In this document: one piece after another, positions 5,747-14,169 of the stretch
Layout: every line of letters begins with the position of its first letter
How positions within the stretch are numbered: the first letter of the stretch is position 1
Translations under genes and position numbers: made by a program
The notes under the pieces: model-generated
What the model was told of the DNA's origin: nothing
The model's database searches: none
Seen by the model: the letters and a program-made list of their open reading frames with translations, nothing else
Assembly (NCBI GenBank): GCA_045125095.1
Contig: JBGVMW010000272.1
Coordinates: 1 to 34,453 of the forward strand
Origin: JBGVMW01 sp045125095
GTDB taxonomy: Bacteria; Bacillota; Clostridia; Lachnospirales; Lachnospiraceae
Direction of reading: 5' to 3'
Length of the DNA stretch: 34,453 nucleotides

Positions 5747-7057
5747 TTATCCTTTCTGTTCGTTTTCTTCTTTGACTTTTTCATATTCATTTGGCAGAAT
5801 AATAACTTCATTTGTGTCTTCTTGAATTTTCTGAATTTTTTCATAATCTCTACTATTGTATGGTAGATGTCGAGCCTTTAAAACACTATTCACAACCTCT
5901 CCAATTACAAAGTAGCATACAGCAAAAACAGGAACTCCTAACAGCATGCCAACAAAGCCAAATAATCCGCCGCCTACTAAAATAGCGAAAATAACCCAGA
6001 AAGCAGAAAGTCCGGTCGAGTCTCCTAATATTTTAGGTCCAATAATGTTACCATCTATTTGCTGTAAAACTAAAATAAATAAAATGAAATATAATCCCTT
6101 TAACGGGTCTACCAGGAATATAAGTATGGCACTTGGCACTGCCCCAATAAAAGGTCCAAAAAATGGAATAATGTTAGTAACACCAACAATTACACTTACC
6201 AGCATTGCATATGGAAATCTAAAAATATACAAACAGATAAAACATAGAATACCAATAATAAGGGAGTCAATAATTTTACCTGAAATAAATCCGCTGAATA
6301 TGGCATTACTTTTGCGACAAGTGCGAATAATCCAATTTGCATAACGTGTTTTGAATAATGCATAAATGATTTTTTTACTCTGTCCGGTAAAAGTTTCCTT
6401 GCTCATCATAACATACACAGAAACCATCACACCAACCACTATATTTAATAATTCTTTACCAAATCCAATTACTCCGGTAGTTACGCCTGATACGATGGAG
6501 TTAATGGATTTTAAAAAGTCATTTTGCACCCAGTTATTCAATACTTCTGTTGTTTTTTCAACAAGTGCTGTTAAATTTGGAAGCAGATGATTGTTGTTTT
6601 CGTTTTGAAAGGTATTGTTTAAAAACAGTTCAAATCTGTTAATCTGCTCAGGCATTGTAGATGCTGCATTGATAATACTATTTATAATTTCAGGAAATAT
6701 CATTGCGCATAAAATGTAGATAAATAAGATTACAATTATTAATGTAATGAAAATACTGATGCTACGACTTAATTTTCGTGCAGATAACTCACTTTTCATC
6801 TTTGGTGATACAAGACGCATTAGTTTTTTTTCAAAATAACGTACAACCGGATTCAGTATATATGCGAATGCAAGACCATAAATAATAGGACTTAATATAT
6901 TGAAAACTTGGGATATTACTGATAATACATCGTTAATACGATATAGAAAAAAGAAAAAAGCAATACCAAGAAATAAAACAATAATTACACTTAGCATACG
7001 ATTCAGTTGCGATTTTAAAAAGGATAACTGGTTATTATCCTGCCCTTTTGTATCCAT
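5747..7057 (-). CDS. AI-2E family transporter (membrane permease)
   Basis: This 436-residue protein has many hydrophobic segments: two near the N-terminus, one near residue 100, then a cluster over about 200-380. The order is that of the AI-2E/UPF0118 (YdbI/PerM-like) family. FGPFIGAVPSA in the second half is a typical conserved stretch. The acidic, lysine-rich C-terminal tail is cytoplasmic-like. Substrates vary in the family (autoinducer-2 export, Na+/H+ exchange), so none is assigned. GGGGGATTTCC sits before the ATG, and a good promoter is at 7104-7132. dtd follows. Confidence 0.88.
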   Translation of the reverse strand: MDTKGQDNNQLSFLKSQLNRMLSVIIVLFLGIAFFFFLYRINDVLSVISQVFNILSPIIYGLAFAYILNPVVRYFEKKLMRLVSPKMKSELSARKLSRSISIFITLIIVILFIYILCAMIFPEIINSIINAASTMPEQINRFELFLNNTFQNENNNHLLPNLTALVEKTTEVLNNWVQNDFLKSINSIVSGVTTGVIGFGKELLNIVVGVMVSVYVMMSKETFTGQSKKIIYALFKTRYANWIIRTCRKSNAIFSGFISGKIIDSLIIGILCFICLYIFRFPYAMLVSVIVGVTNIIPFFGPFIGAVPSAILIFLVDPLKGLYFILFILVLQQIDGNIIGPKILGDSTGLSAFWVIFAILVGGGLFGFVGMLLGVPVFAVCYFVIGEVVNSVLKARHLPYNSRDYEKIQKIQEDTNEVIILPNEYEKVKEENEQKG

Positions 7058-7103
7058 TATGGAAATCCCCCTTCGTACTTAGATTAATCATTTAGTCTTA
7101 TTC

Positions 7104-7132
7104 ATTATAGCCAAAATATGAAGAAATTACAA
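7104..7132 (-). promoter_or_regulatory. Promoter of the AI-2E transporter-dtd operon
   Basis: On the minus strand TTGTAA (complement of 7127-7132) and TATAAT (complement of 7104-7109) are 17 nt apart. It lies about 47 nt upstream of the start codon. Confidence 0.7.
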
Positions 7133-7166
7133 CAATTCCTTCCTGCAAATGCAATAAAAGTACTGC

Positions 7167-7195
7167 TTGCGTTCTCATTTTATACTGTGTATACT
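7167..7195 (+). promoter_or_regulatory. Promoter of the ttcA-like gene
   Basis: TTGCGT (7167-7172) and TATACT (7190-7195) are 17 nt apart, about 80 nt before the ATG at 7274. The region is divergent with the transporter promoter. Confidence 0.6.
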
Positions 7196-7273
7196 GAGAT
7201 GGTATGATATTTTTGCAGTTATGTAGAAAGGGTTTATCTATATATCATAAAAGATACGGAGGTATTATATCAA

Positions 7274-8011
7274 ATGACATTACAACAAGTACTCAGTTAT
7301 ACCAGGCGTGCAGTAGACGATTATGGTTTAATTGAGGATGGTGATAAAATAGCAATTGGAATATCCGGTGGTAAGGATAGTTTAACACTATTGTATGCTC
7401 TTCATGGTTTGAAGCGTTTTTACCCTAAAAAATTTGAAATTATGGCGATTACAGTGGATCTGGGCTTTGGTAATCTGAAGTTAGAGCCTATAAAAAAAAT
7501 CTGTGCAGATTTGGAAGTCCAATACGAAATCATACAGACGGAAATCGCAGACATTATTTTTCATGAACGTAAAGAAAGCAATCCCTGTTCCTTATGTGCA
7601 AAAATGCGTAAAGGTGCATTAAATGAAAGGGCAAAAGAATTGGGATGCAATAAAATTGCATATGCCCATCATAAAGATGATATGGTAGAAACCATGCTGA
7701 TGTCGTTATTGTTTGAGGGGCGTTTTCATACCTTTTCCCCGAAAACATATTTAGATCGTATGGGGTTGACGGTGATTCGCCCTCTTATGTATATGCTTGA
7801 GGCAGATGTGATTGGTTTTATAAATAAATATGAACTTCCAGTTGCAAAAAGCCCATGTCCGGTTGATGGTTATACAAAACGTGAATATGCAAAGGATTTA
7901 GTGGCGAAACTGAATAAGGAGCATCATGGTTCAAAGGAACGAATGTTTACTGCTATTGAAAATGGCAATATACAAGGCTGGCCGGATAAACTTCCTCGGT
8001 CAGGGCGTTGA
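7274..8011 (+). CDS. TtcA-like tRNA thiolation PP-loop ATPase
   Basis: This 245-residue enzyme of the PP-loop ATP pyrophosphatase superfamily likely adenylates a tRNA base and inserts sulfur, as TtcA does for 2-thiocytidine. SGGKDS at 31-36 is the PP-loop. CSLC at 105-108 and a single Cys in KSPCPVDG further on match the three cysteines that hold an iron-sulfur cluster in TtcA. It has a strong GGAGG site and its own promoter. Many Clostridia carry several TtcA/TilS paralogues, so the tRNA target is uncertain. The recombinase gene follows 28 nt later. Confidence 0.85.
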   Translation: MTLQQVLSYTRRAVDDYGLIEDGDKIAIGISGGKDSLTLLYALHGLKRFYPKKFEIMAITVDLGFGNLKLEPIKKICADLEVQYEIIQTEIADIIFHERKESNPCSLCAKMRKGALNERAKELGCNKIAYAHHKDDMVETMLMSLLFEGRFHTFSPKTYLDRMGLTVIRPLMYMLEADVIGFINKYELPVAKSPCPVDGYTKREYAKDLVAKLNKEHHGSKERMFTAIENGNIQGWPDKLPRSGR

Positions 8012-8039
8012 GTTAATAATAGAAAGTTAGGTATTCTAC

Positions 8040-9101
8040 ATGAAAGAAAAAGCGTATCATGAACAAGTAAATATTAATAATGCATTAAAACTTCGTGAGC
8101 AACTACTACTACTTCCACGGTTTTGTGGAGATTATTTTCGAGGAATTGAAGCAAGTACATCCTCCAGAACGAGGATAAGCTATGCATATGATTTGGGGAT
8201 ATTTTTTGAGTTTCTGATGGAACGAAATCCGTCGGTAGCTAAATATAAAATGCGTGATATTCCTATCACGATATTGGATGCAATCTGCCCTACTGATATT
8301 GAAGAATATCTTGAGTATCTCTCCTATTATGTCCGTGATGGTGTAGAACATACCAACGACGAACGTGGCAAAATGCGTAAATTGTCATCCCTTCGCAGTT
8401 TCTATAATTATTTTTATCAGCACCAGTTGATTGAGAAGAATCCGCCTTCTTTGGTGAAAATGCCTAAGCTGCATGAAAAAAACATTATTAGGCTGGATGT
8501 AGATGAAGTGGCACTCTTGCTGGATCATGTGGAGAATGGGGAGGCTCTGACAGATAAACAAAAGAGTTTTCATGTAAAAACCCGAAAGCGTGATCTTGCC
8601 ATGCTGACGTTATTACTGGGCACGGGTATTCGTGTATCTGAATGTGTAGGGCTTGATATCGATGATATAGATTTTAAGAATGGTGGTATTAAAATTCACC
8701 GCAAGGGAGGCAATGAAGTGGTTGTTTACTTCGGTGAGGAAGTAGAGATTGCACTTCTTAATTACCTGGAAGAAAGGGAAGAAATTGTTGCAGTGGAAGG
8801 TCATCAAAATGCATTATTTCTTTCGATTCAAAAAAAGCGTATTAATGTAAGAAGCGTAGAAAATCTGGTTAAGAAATATGCTCAAACAGTAACACAGCTA
8901 AAAAATATTACACCTCACAAGCTTAGAAGTACATATGGTACATCGTTATATCGGGAAACTGGTGATATTTATTTAGTGGCGGATGTGTTAGGTCATAAGG
9001 ATGTCAATACAACCAGAAAACACTATGCGGCTGTTGAAGATGAACGACGACGAAGTGCTGCTAACAAGGTACGTTTACGTGAAAGAAAGGACGAGGATTG
9101 A
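8040..9101 (+). CDS. Tyrosine recombinase, XerC/XerD-like
   Basis: The 353-residue product has an N-terminal SAM-like core-binding domain (about 30-135) and a C-terminal catalytic domain. The catalytic residues are Arg198 (GTGIRVSE), His293 and Arg296 (HKLR), His319 (LGHK) and Tyr329 (HYAAV). A conserved-looking Lys sits near 222. All key residues are present, so it should cut and rejoin DNA. Genes around it are housekeeping, it is fused by overlap to the ABC ATPase gene, and there is no att-like repeat next to it, which fits a resident recombinase and not a prophage integrase. The ribosome site is weak. Whether it acts on a dif site or on the repeat units at 1995-5275 cannot be told. Confidence 0.9.
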   Translation: MKEKAYHEQVNINNALKLREQLLLLPRFCGDYFRGIEASTSSRTRISYAYDLGIFFEFLMERNPSVAKYKMRDIPITILDAICPTDIEEYLEYLSYYVRDGVEHTNDERGKMRKLSSLRSFYNYFYQHQLIEKNPPSLVKMPKLHEKNIIRLDVDEVALLLDHVENGEALTDKQKSFHVKTRKRDLAMLTLLLGTGIRVSECVGLDIDDIDFKNGGIKIHRKGGNEVVVYFGEEVEIALLNYLEEREEIVAVEGHQNALFLSIQKKRINVRSVENLVKKYAQTVTQLKNITPHKLRSTYGTSLYRETGDIYLVADVLGHKDVNTTRKHYAAVEDERRRSAANKVRLRERKDED

Positions 9102-10792
9102 TGAACACACCAAAAGACTTAGAAACAATATTACAGCGCATTCATAGAAAAGGTTATCCAGCCTATAAAGATACAGCAGGTTTATATGATTTTGGCGATT
9201 ATATACTAGATATTGTACATGTCCAGTCAGACCCTTTTGCATCACCATCCAGAATTCAAATTATGGTACCAGAAAAATGTCATGGATTTGCTAAAGATTA
9301 TTATATGACATACCATCGTCGGGTTGCCTTATGTGATTACTTGTTGCGTCTTATGAACAAAGCAATTGCTAAAGAAGGTAGACAAGCAAAAGGTTCCGGA
9401 AAAAGTGGTCTGATAAGTGTTAGTCGTTGTTCCTCCAAAGTATTAGAACGTACTGCCTGTCAGATTGATAATAAGACAGGTATGTTGACGCTACGAATTT
9501 TAGTGGGATTTCCAGCAAACGGTAGAACGATTGATGCTTATGCATTAAAGCATATTTTATTTGAGCAGCTTCCGGATATGATTCGCTCCTGTCTGTATCA
9601 GAAGGCGGTGTCTAAACGTCAAGTGGAAGAGGTTGTTTTTCTGGCAGATGATCAAAAATATATTCGGGAACAGCTTTCTGTCATGGGATTATGTGCGTTT
9701 GTTGCAAATGAAGCCATTCTACCACGGGAAAGTGGCATATCGGAAAGACCATTGAAAGGTGCTGTTCCATTTCAAACACCTGACAGCCTGGCTGTTACTC
9801 TCTCACTGCCTCATTATGGAACAATTACAGGAATGGGAATACGAAAAGGAATCACTGTCATTGCGGGTGGTGGTTATCATGGAAAATCAACACTGCTGCA
9901 TGCATTGGAAGCAGGTGTCTATAATCATATTGCGGGAGATGGCAGGGAGTATGTAATTACAGATGCATCTGCCATGAAAATTCGATCAGAGGATGGGCGA
10001 AGCATTAAGAATCTGGATATTTCTCTGTTTATGGATAATTTACCTGGAAAAACAGATACAAAGAGTTTTTCTACGGAAAATGCTAGTGGAAGCACATCAC
10101 AGGCAGCAAATGTTATGGAAGCATTGGAAGCAGAGTCTACACTTCTGCTAATTGATGAAGATACTTCTGCAACGAACTTTATGATACGTGATGAATTAAT
10201 GCAGCAGGTAATCTCTTCAGAAAAGGAGCCAATTACTACGTTTTCAGAAAGAATTACATGGTTGGCAGAGCAATATCAGTTATCTATTATTCTTGTAATT
10301 GGTAGTTCAGGTGTGTATTTTCATACAGCGGACACCGTATTGCAGATGGATTATTATAAAGTAATGGATATCACAAAGGAAGCAAAAACAGTAGCGTCCT
10401 CCTACTCTGCCCCGGCTCAGAAGGTGCCAGACAAATTGCCAGTGTTTCATCGTGTGTTTAGTCCTTCGAAAGAATGTAATGGGCAAAATCGTCTGAAATT
10501 AAAAACGACAGGTCTTGATAGTATTTATGTGAATCATGACGTCATAGATGTTCGTTATTTAGAGCAGCTTGCTGATAATGAGCAAACAACAGCTCTTGCA
10601 CATATGCTGGTATATATAGAGCAAAAGCTATTAGATGGTAAGCATACACTTCCAGAGGCGGTAGAAATGTTATGGCATAGAATATCAGAAAAAGGCTTAT
10701 CCTCTATTAGTAGTGGACGTAATATTCCAGATATGGCAATGCCACGTAAGCAGGAAATATTGGCGTGCCTTAATCGATATCGTCAATTATAA
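9101..10792 (+). CDS. ABC-class predicted ATPase
   Basis: About 563 residues, matching the cytosolic 'predicted ATPase of the ABC class' family. The nucleotide site is in the middle: a Walker-A-like GGGYHGKST near residues 255-263 and a Walker-B-like LLLIDEDTSA near 346-356. No membrane segments are seen. Function is not established for the family. The ATG overlaps the recombinase stop (TGATG), and GGACGAGG is the ribosome site; an in-frame TTG just before it is less likely. The overlap implies translational coupling with the recombinase. A structured repeat and probable terminator follow. Confidence 0.88.
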   Translation: MNTPKDLETILQRIHRKGYPAYKDTAGLYDFGDYILDIVHVQSDPFASPSRIQIMVPEKCHGFAKDYYMTYHRRVALCDYLLRLMNKAIAKEGRQAKGSGKSGLISVSRCSSKVLERTACQIDNKTGMLTLRILVGFPANGRTIDAYALKHILFEQLPDMIRSCLYQKAVSKRQVEEVVFLADDQKYIREQLSVMGLCAFVANEAILPRESGISERPLKGAVPFQTPDSLAVTLSLPHYGTITGMGIRKGITVIAGGGYHGKSTLLHALEAGVYNHIAGDGREYVITDASAMKIRSEDGRSIKNLDISLFMDNLPGKTDTKSFSTENASGSTSQAANVMEALEAESTLLLIDEDTSATNFMIRDELMQQVISSEKEPITTFSERITWLAEQYQLSIILVIGSSGVYFHTADTVLQMDYYKVMDITKEAKTVASSYSAPAQKVPDKLPVFHRVFSPSKECNGQNRLKLKTTGLDSIYVNHDVIDVRYLEQLADNEQTTALAHMLVYIEQKLLDGKHTLPEAVEMLWHRISEKGLSSISSGRNIPDMAMPRKQEILACLNRYRQL

Positions 10793-10800
10793 TGTTACGT

Positions 10801-10916
10801 TGGTGCGTAACGGATTGGGAAGAAGGATGCAATACTGCATTGTCCAATCCGGCGCATCAAAGCGTGCAGGCATAATAACTAGCTGAATTCGCAAGAGCGT
10901 GCTTGCACGCTTTGAT
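10801..10916 (+). repeat. Structured inverted repeat, left copy; likely two-way terminator
   Basis: This forms two nested hairpins: CGGATTGG with CCAATCCG, and TCAAAGCGTGCA with TGCACGCTTTGA, the latter also containing AGCGTGCTTGCACGCT (10896-10911). It lies between convergent genes. An inverted copy is at 12182-12297, so the pair encloses the LysM protein gene and lexA. One stem changes in both arms between copies. Confidence 0.75.
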
Positions 10917-10918
10917 CC

Positions 10919-11344
10919 TTATTTATATTCACTGGAAAAATATGGCACTACCAAATACTCTCCTGCTTCAATATTCCAGCTGTTTAGATGATTAATTTTA
11001 CATACTTCCTTTATATATTCATATCGATTCTCATATTCTGGACTCATATATTCTCCAGCAATATCCCATAAAGTATCTCCACTGGCAACTTCAATGTTAG
11101 TTATGTATTTAAAACGAGGAGTCTCCTCTTCTGTACGTATTCCATGTGCTTTAGAAAGGAAGGCACTTGTTATAAATCCCATCCAAAATAGAATAATGGC
11201 AAATAGAATAAGTGCGATATGGGTTGACTTCATAGAAATGGCTTTTTTTATTGACTTTTGTTGCGTAGATGCATCCTCTCTCATCGCTAATACCTGTTCA
11301 TAACGTGATAAAGACTTTTGTTTTTTTAAATTATAAAATCTCAT
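10919..11344 (-). CDS. LysM-domain membrane protein, YneA-like
   Basis: The 141-residue product has a basic N-terminal tail, one transmembrane helix (about 41-63) and an extracellular LysM domain (about 79-130, with VASGDTLWDIA). I chose the ATG before RFYNLKK because GGAGG lies 8 nt upstream; a longer frame adds nine unsupported residues. Divergence from lexA with LexA-box-like sites between mirrors the yneA-lexA pair of Bacillus, where YneA blocks cell division during the SOS response. YneA also has one helix plus LysM, so an SOS division inhibitor is the best inference; sequence similarity itself is modest. Confidence 0.8.
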   Translation of the reverse strand: MRFYNLKKQKSLSRYEQVLAMREDASTQQKSIKKAISMKSTHIALILFAIILFWMGFITSAFLSKAHGIRTEEETPRFKYITNIEVASGDTLWDIAGEYMSPEYENRYEYIKEVCKINHLNSWNIEAGEYLVVPYFSSEYK

Positions 11345-11368
11345 AATATACCCTCCTATATCGCGGCG

Positions 11369-11381
11369 CAAACATTTGTTC
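11369..11381. promoter_or_regulatory. LexA-box-like site 1
   Basis: CAAACATTTGTTC reads GAACAAATGTTTG on the other strand, fitting the Gram-positive GAACNNNNGTTY pattern. It lies between the -10 and start of the LysM gene. Confidence 0.65.
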
Positions 11382-11388
11382 TATTGAT

Positions 11389-11418
11389 AATATACAACGC
11401 AAAACATATGTTTGTCAA
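11389..11418 (-). promoter_or_regulatory. LysM gene promoter with LexA-box-like site 2
   Basis: TTGACA (complement of 11413-11418) and TATATT (complement of 11389-11394) are 18 nt apart. The palindrome AAACATATGTTT at 11402-11413 lies within the spacer, where a bound repressor would block RNA polymerase. Confidence 0.6.
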
Positions 11419-11441
11419 TATAAAATGCAAACAAATTTTTG

Positions 11442-11480
11442 GAACATTCGTTTGCAAATATAGATAAGTTATGTTATAAT
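11442..11480 (+). promoter_or_regulatory. lexA promoter with LexA-box-like site 3
   Basis: TTGCAA (11452-11457) and TATAAT (11475-11480) are 17 nt apart. GAACATTCGTTTG at 11442-11454 overlaps the -35, consistent with autorepression. Confidence 0.65.
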
Positions 11481-11531
11481 AAATGCAACAATAGTCTGTT
11501 TACATTACAGAGAGCAAAGGAGAGTTTGTTT

Positions 11532-12149
11532 ATGGCATATGGACGTATCAGTGCAAAACAGAAAGAGATTTTGGATTTTATTAAGCACGAAATCTTGAAC
11601 AAAGGTTATCCGCCTTCTGTTCGTGATATCTGTGAAGCAGTTAAGTTAAAATCTACCGCTTCTGTACATGCACATTTAGAGACACTCGAAAAGAATGGTT
11701 ATATCAGACGTGACCCTACCAAACCACGTGCAATCGAAATATTAGATGATAATTTTAATCTGGTGCGTAGAGAGGTAGTAAATGTTCCGCTGATTGGTAC
11801 GGTAGCTGCTGGTCAGCCACTGCTTGCTGTTGAGAATATCGAAAGCTACTTTCCTGTTCCGGCTGAATACATGCCAAATCAGGAGAGCTTCATGTTACAT
11901 GTTAAGGGTGACAGTATGGTGAATGCTGGTATCTTCAATGGTGATCAGATATTGGTAAAAAAACAGGAAACAGCAGAGAATGGTGATATCATTGTAGCAT
12001 TGGTAGAAGATTCTGCTACTGTTAAGACCTATTATAAAGAAAATGGTCACTTCCGTTTGCAGCCGGAGAATGATTATATGGATCCTATTATTCTGGAACA
12101 GGTAGATATTCTTGGTAAGGTATTTGGAGTTATTCGATTATTTAAGTAA
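11532..12149 (+). CDS. lexA: SOS repressor LexA
   Basis: This 205-residue repressor starts at the ATG before AYGRISAKQ, preceded by AAAGGAGAG; the longer open frame from 11439 runs through the promoter and is rejected. Residues 1-65 form the winged helix-turn-helix. The self-cleavage site is Ala93-Gly94 (TVAAGQ), and the catalytic dyad is Ser128 (GDSMV) and Lys165 (ATVKTY). Binding by RecA filaments triggers autocleavage and frees SOS genes. Three box-like palindromes lie in the intergenic region with the LysM gene, suggesting that both are under LexA. Length is standard. Confidence 0.97.
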   Translation: MAYGRISAKQKEILDFIKHEILNKGYPPSVRDICEAVKLKSTASVHAHLETLEKNGYIRRDPTKPRAIEILDDNFNLVRREVVNVPLIGTVAAGQPLLAVENIESYFPVPAEYMPNQESFMLHVKGDSMVNAGIFNGDQILVKKQETAENGDIIVALVEDSATVKTYYKENGHFRLQPENDYMDPIILEQVDILGKVFGVIRLFK

Positions 12150-12181
12150 GGGAAACACAAGAATTCTTTTCTGGTATAGAA

Positions 12182-12297
12182 CAAAGCGTGCAAGCACGCT
12201 CCCGCGAATTCAGCTAGTTATTATGCTCGCACGCTTTGCCGCGCCGAATTTGGCACGCAGTGCATCTTCCTTTCAAATTCGTGCGCATCAGTTTTTT
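12182..12297 (-). repeat. Structured inverted repeat, right copy
   Basis: This is the inverted counterpart of 10801-10916, sharing GCGAATTCAGCTAGTTATTA and the AGCGTGCAAGCACGCT hairpin. The second stem is GAATTTG/CAAATTC here versus GGATTGG/CCAATCC in the left copy. It lies between convergent lexA and the NUDIX gene. Confidence 0.75.
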
Positions 12298-12360
12298 ATA
12301 TACTAGGATATTTCATACATTACATCACACAACGAACTATTGTAATTTTCTGGTATATAA

Positions 12361-12400
12361 AAAAATAGGCGATTACTATGAATCGTAATCGCCCATTTAT
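12361..12400 (-). terminator. Terminator of the radical SAM-RNase G-NUDIX operon
   Basis: GGCGATTAC (12368-12376) pairs with GTAATCGCC (12385-12393). On the minus strand the stem is followed by TTTTTTT. It lies 16 nt beyond the NUDIX stop codon. Confidence 0.88.
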
Positions 12401-12415
12401 AAACAGTCGTTTCCT

Positions 12416-12973
12416 TTATTGAAATGGATTTTCTGTAAAAAAGTAAGCTATCACTTGTGCTCTGGAACTGAATTGAGCCGTTTCTAACAGATTTGCTACT
12501 TCTTCTTTCGAATAGAATCCCGCTTTAATGGCTTCATTTTCTGATGTATGATCTGAAAATGTACCTTCTACTTCAGCAAATACAATGTTCGTCATGATAT
12601 CGCTGATTGCTACAGCAGCATAAGAGGCATCTAGTACCTTAATAATTCTTTTTAAGGTAAGACCGGTTTCTTCATACAGTTCTCTCTTAACACAATCTTC
12701 TATACTTTCATTTTTGTTTATCATACCTGCGCATAGATTATAGATTTCTTTGTTGATACCCATTCTGAATTCGCGAAGCAAAAGCAATTTTCCATCGCAG
12801 ATGGCAGCTATGGATACCCCGGATGATTTTGTTCCTAAATCACACATATTTGTTAGTTCCCTGCGACTGACAATTTCATATTTCTTTTCTTTGCCAGCCT
12901 TGTTCAGATATGTCAATTCATAATTTTTTAAATACATACCATCCTTTACTTTTTCAAAACGGATTAACTTCAT
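12416..12973 (-). CDS. NUDIX hydrolase (ADP-ribose pyrophosphatase-like)
   Basis: The 185-residue product carries a complete Nudix box: Gly83, Glu89 and RELYEETG at 97-104. The layout, with an N-terminal beta region before the box, resembles NudF/ADP-ribose pyrophosphatases, which hydrolyse nucleotide sugars with Mg2+. The exact substrate is not fixed by sequence. Its ATG overlaps the RNase G-like stop (ATGA), so it is translationally coupled and is the last gene of this operon before the terminator at 12361-12400. Confidence 0.88.
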   Translation of the reverse strand: MKLIRFEKVKDGMYLKNYELTYLNKAGKEKKYEIVSRRELTNMCDLGTKSSGVSIAAICDGKLLLLREFRMGINKEIYNLCAGMINKNESIEDCVKRELYEETGLTLKRIIKVLDASYAAVAISDIMTNIVFAEVEGTFSDHTSENEAIKAGFYSKEEVANLLETAQFSSRAQVIAYFFTENPFQ

Positions 12974-14157
12974 AATAACTCTCCTGCTGTTTCATATAAT
13001 GGTTTTCTCGTTTTTTTTCGTGTGATTTCCACGATGCCAAGTTTGGTAATGTCAATAAAATTTGTATTAACAGGATCTTGTTTCAGTTCTGCACTTAAGA
13101 CACGAACAAGTTGTTCAGTATTATCTGTTTGCTTCATATCAATGAAATCAACGAGAATCATTCCTGATAAATTACGAAGTCGTATCTGACGTGCCACCTC
13201 TTTTGCCGCATCGAGATTAATTTTCAAATAGGTGTCTTCTGAATTGCGTTTTCCTGTAAATTTTCCGGTATTCACATCAATGACATGCATTGCCTCTGTG
13301 TGTTCTATAATCAGGTATGCTCCGGATTTCATCCATACCTTTTTGCCAAGAGCTTCCCGAAAATGCTTTTCTAAGGAATATAGATTCCAGAGAGAGTAAC
13401 CAGTATCGGAATAGAATTGCAGACAATCCTGTAAATCATTTTGGTTGCATTGAATTACTGTTTGCATATCGTCATAATATTCAGGTATGTCGGTTATAAT
13501 GTCTGTAATTTTGTCCGTATATAATGCCTGCAATTTTTGTATATAAAGAGGTTCCTGCCGATGTAAAACTGAATATAAGGTTCGATGTGAACCAATACGA
13601 ACAAGTTGTTCGTATTGGTCTTTCAAGCGAATCAGTTCTGCACGTATTAGTTCGTCAGGCGCGGATTTTGCGTTTGTTCTGACAACAAAGCTGTATGCAT
13701 CGGCTTCATAAGAAGCAACTAGTTTTTTTAGTTGGTTACGTCTTGGTTCATTTATTTTAGAGGAGACACCACTGCGTCCATTGTCAGCCACTAGAGCTAC
13801 ATATTTGCCGGTTAAATTGATATGGGAAGAACAAGTTGCCGGCTTGGTTTTCACCGGCTCCTTACTAATTTGTACAATAATTTCATCTCCCTGCTGTAAT
13901 GTAGAACCTTTCTTTTTTTTAGTAAAGATATGACGGGTATTTTCTTGTAATGAATAATAACAAAGTACATTTTTTTGTATCTCTACAAATGCAGCATTGA
14001 TATTTTTTACAATATCACGGACTCTGCCTACATAAATATTACCTAACAATGATTGACCATCTACTGGTTCACAGTCTAATTCAATGAGTTTGTCATTTTC
14101 GTATAATGCAGTTATAATAGAATCTTGATGGCGTGTAACAAGGTATTTCTGGCTCAT
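12970..14157 (-). CDS. RNase E/G family ribonuclease, short form
   Basis: This 395-residue endoribonuclease should cut AU-rich single-stranded RNA. An S1-like RNA-binding region covers about residues 35-120. The catalytic core has HVIDVNTGKFTG near residue 290 and ILVDFIDM near 336, supplying the two metal-binding Asp residues. It ends soon after EITRKKTRKPL, so the Zn-link CPxCxG motif and the small C-terminal domain of E. coli RNase G (489 residues) are absent. Zn-link-dependent tetramer formation is therefore not expected. AGGAGT is the ribosome site. It follows the TIGR03936-like gene by 12 nt. Rng near radical-SAM genes and rplU/rpmA is a common order in Clostridia. Confidence 0.88.
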   Translation of the reverse strand: MSQKYLVTRHQDSIITALYENDKLIELDCEPVDGQSLLGNIYVGRVRDIVKNINAAFVEIQKNVLCYYSLQENTRHIFTKKKKGSTLQQGDEIIVQISKEPVKTKPATCSSHINLTGKYVALVADNGRSGVSSKINEPRRNQLKKLVASYEADAYSFVVRTNAKSAPDELIRAELIRLKDQYEQLVRIGSHRTLYSVLHRQEPLYIQKLQALYTDKITDIITDIPEYYDDMQTVIQCNQNDLQDCLQFYSDTGYSLWNLYSLEKHFREALGKKVWMKSGAYLIIEHTEAMHVIDVNTGKFTGKRNSEDTYLKINLDAAKEVARQIRLRNLSGMILVDFIDMKQTDNTEQLVRVLSAELKQDPVNTNFIDITKLGIVEITRKKTRKPLYETAGELL

Positions 14158-14169
14158 ATTCTACTCCTG

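Noticed and set aside
8040..9101. Integrase of the repeat units or of a prophage
   Set aside because: It is coupled to the ABC-class ATPase gene in a housekeeping setting, has no att repeat nearby and lies 2.7 kb from the units.
11439..11531. Longer LexA N-terminus from the upstream ATG
   Set aside because: The added 31 residues would be translated from the -35/-10 region; the AAAGGAGAG site and homology support the start at 11532.
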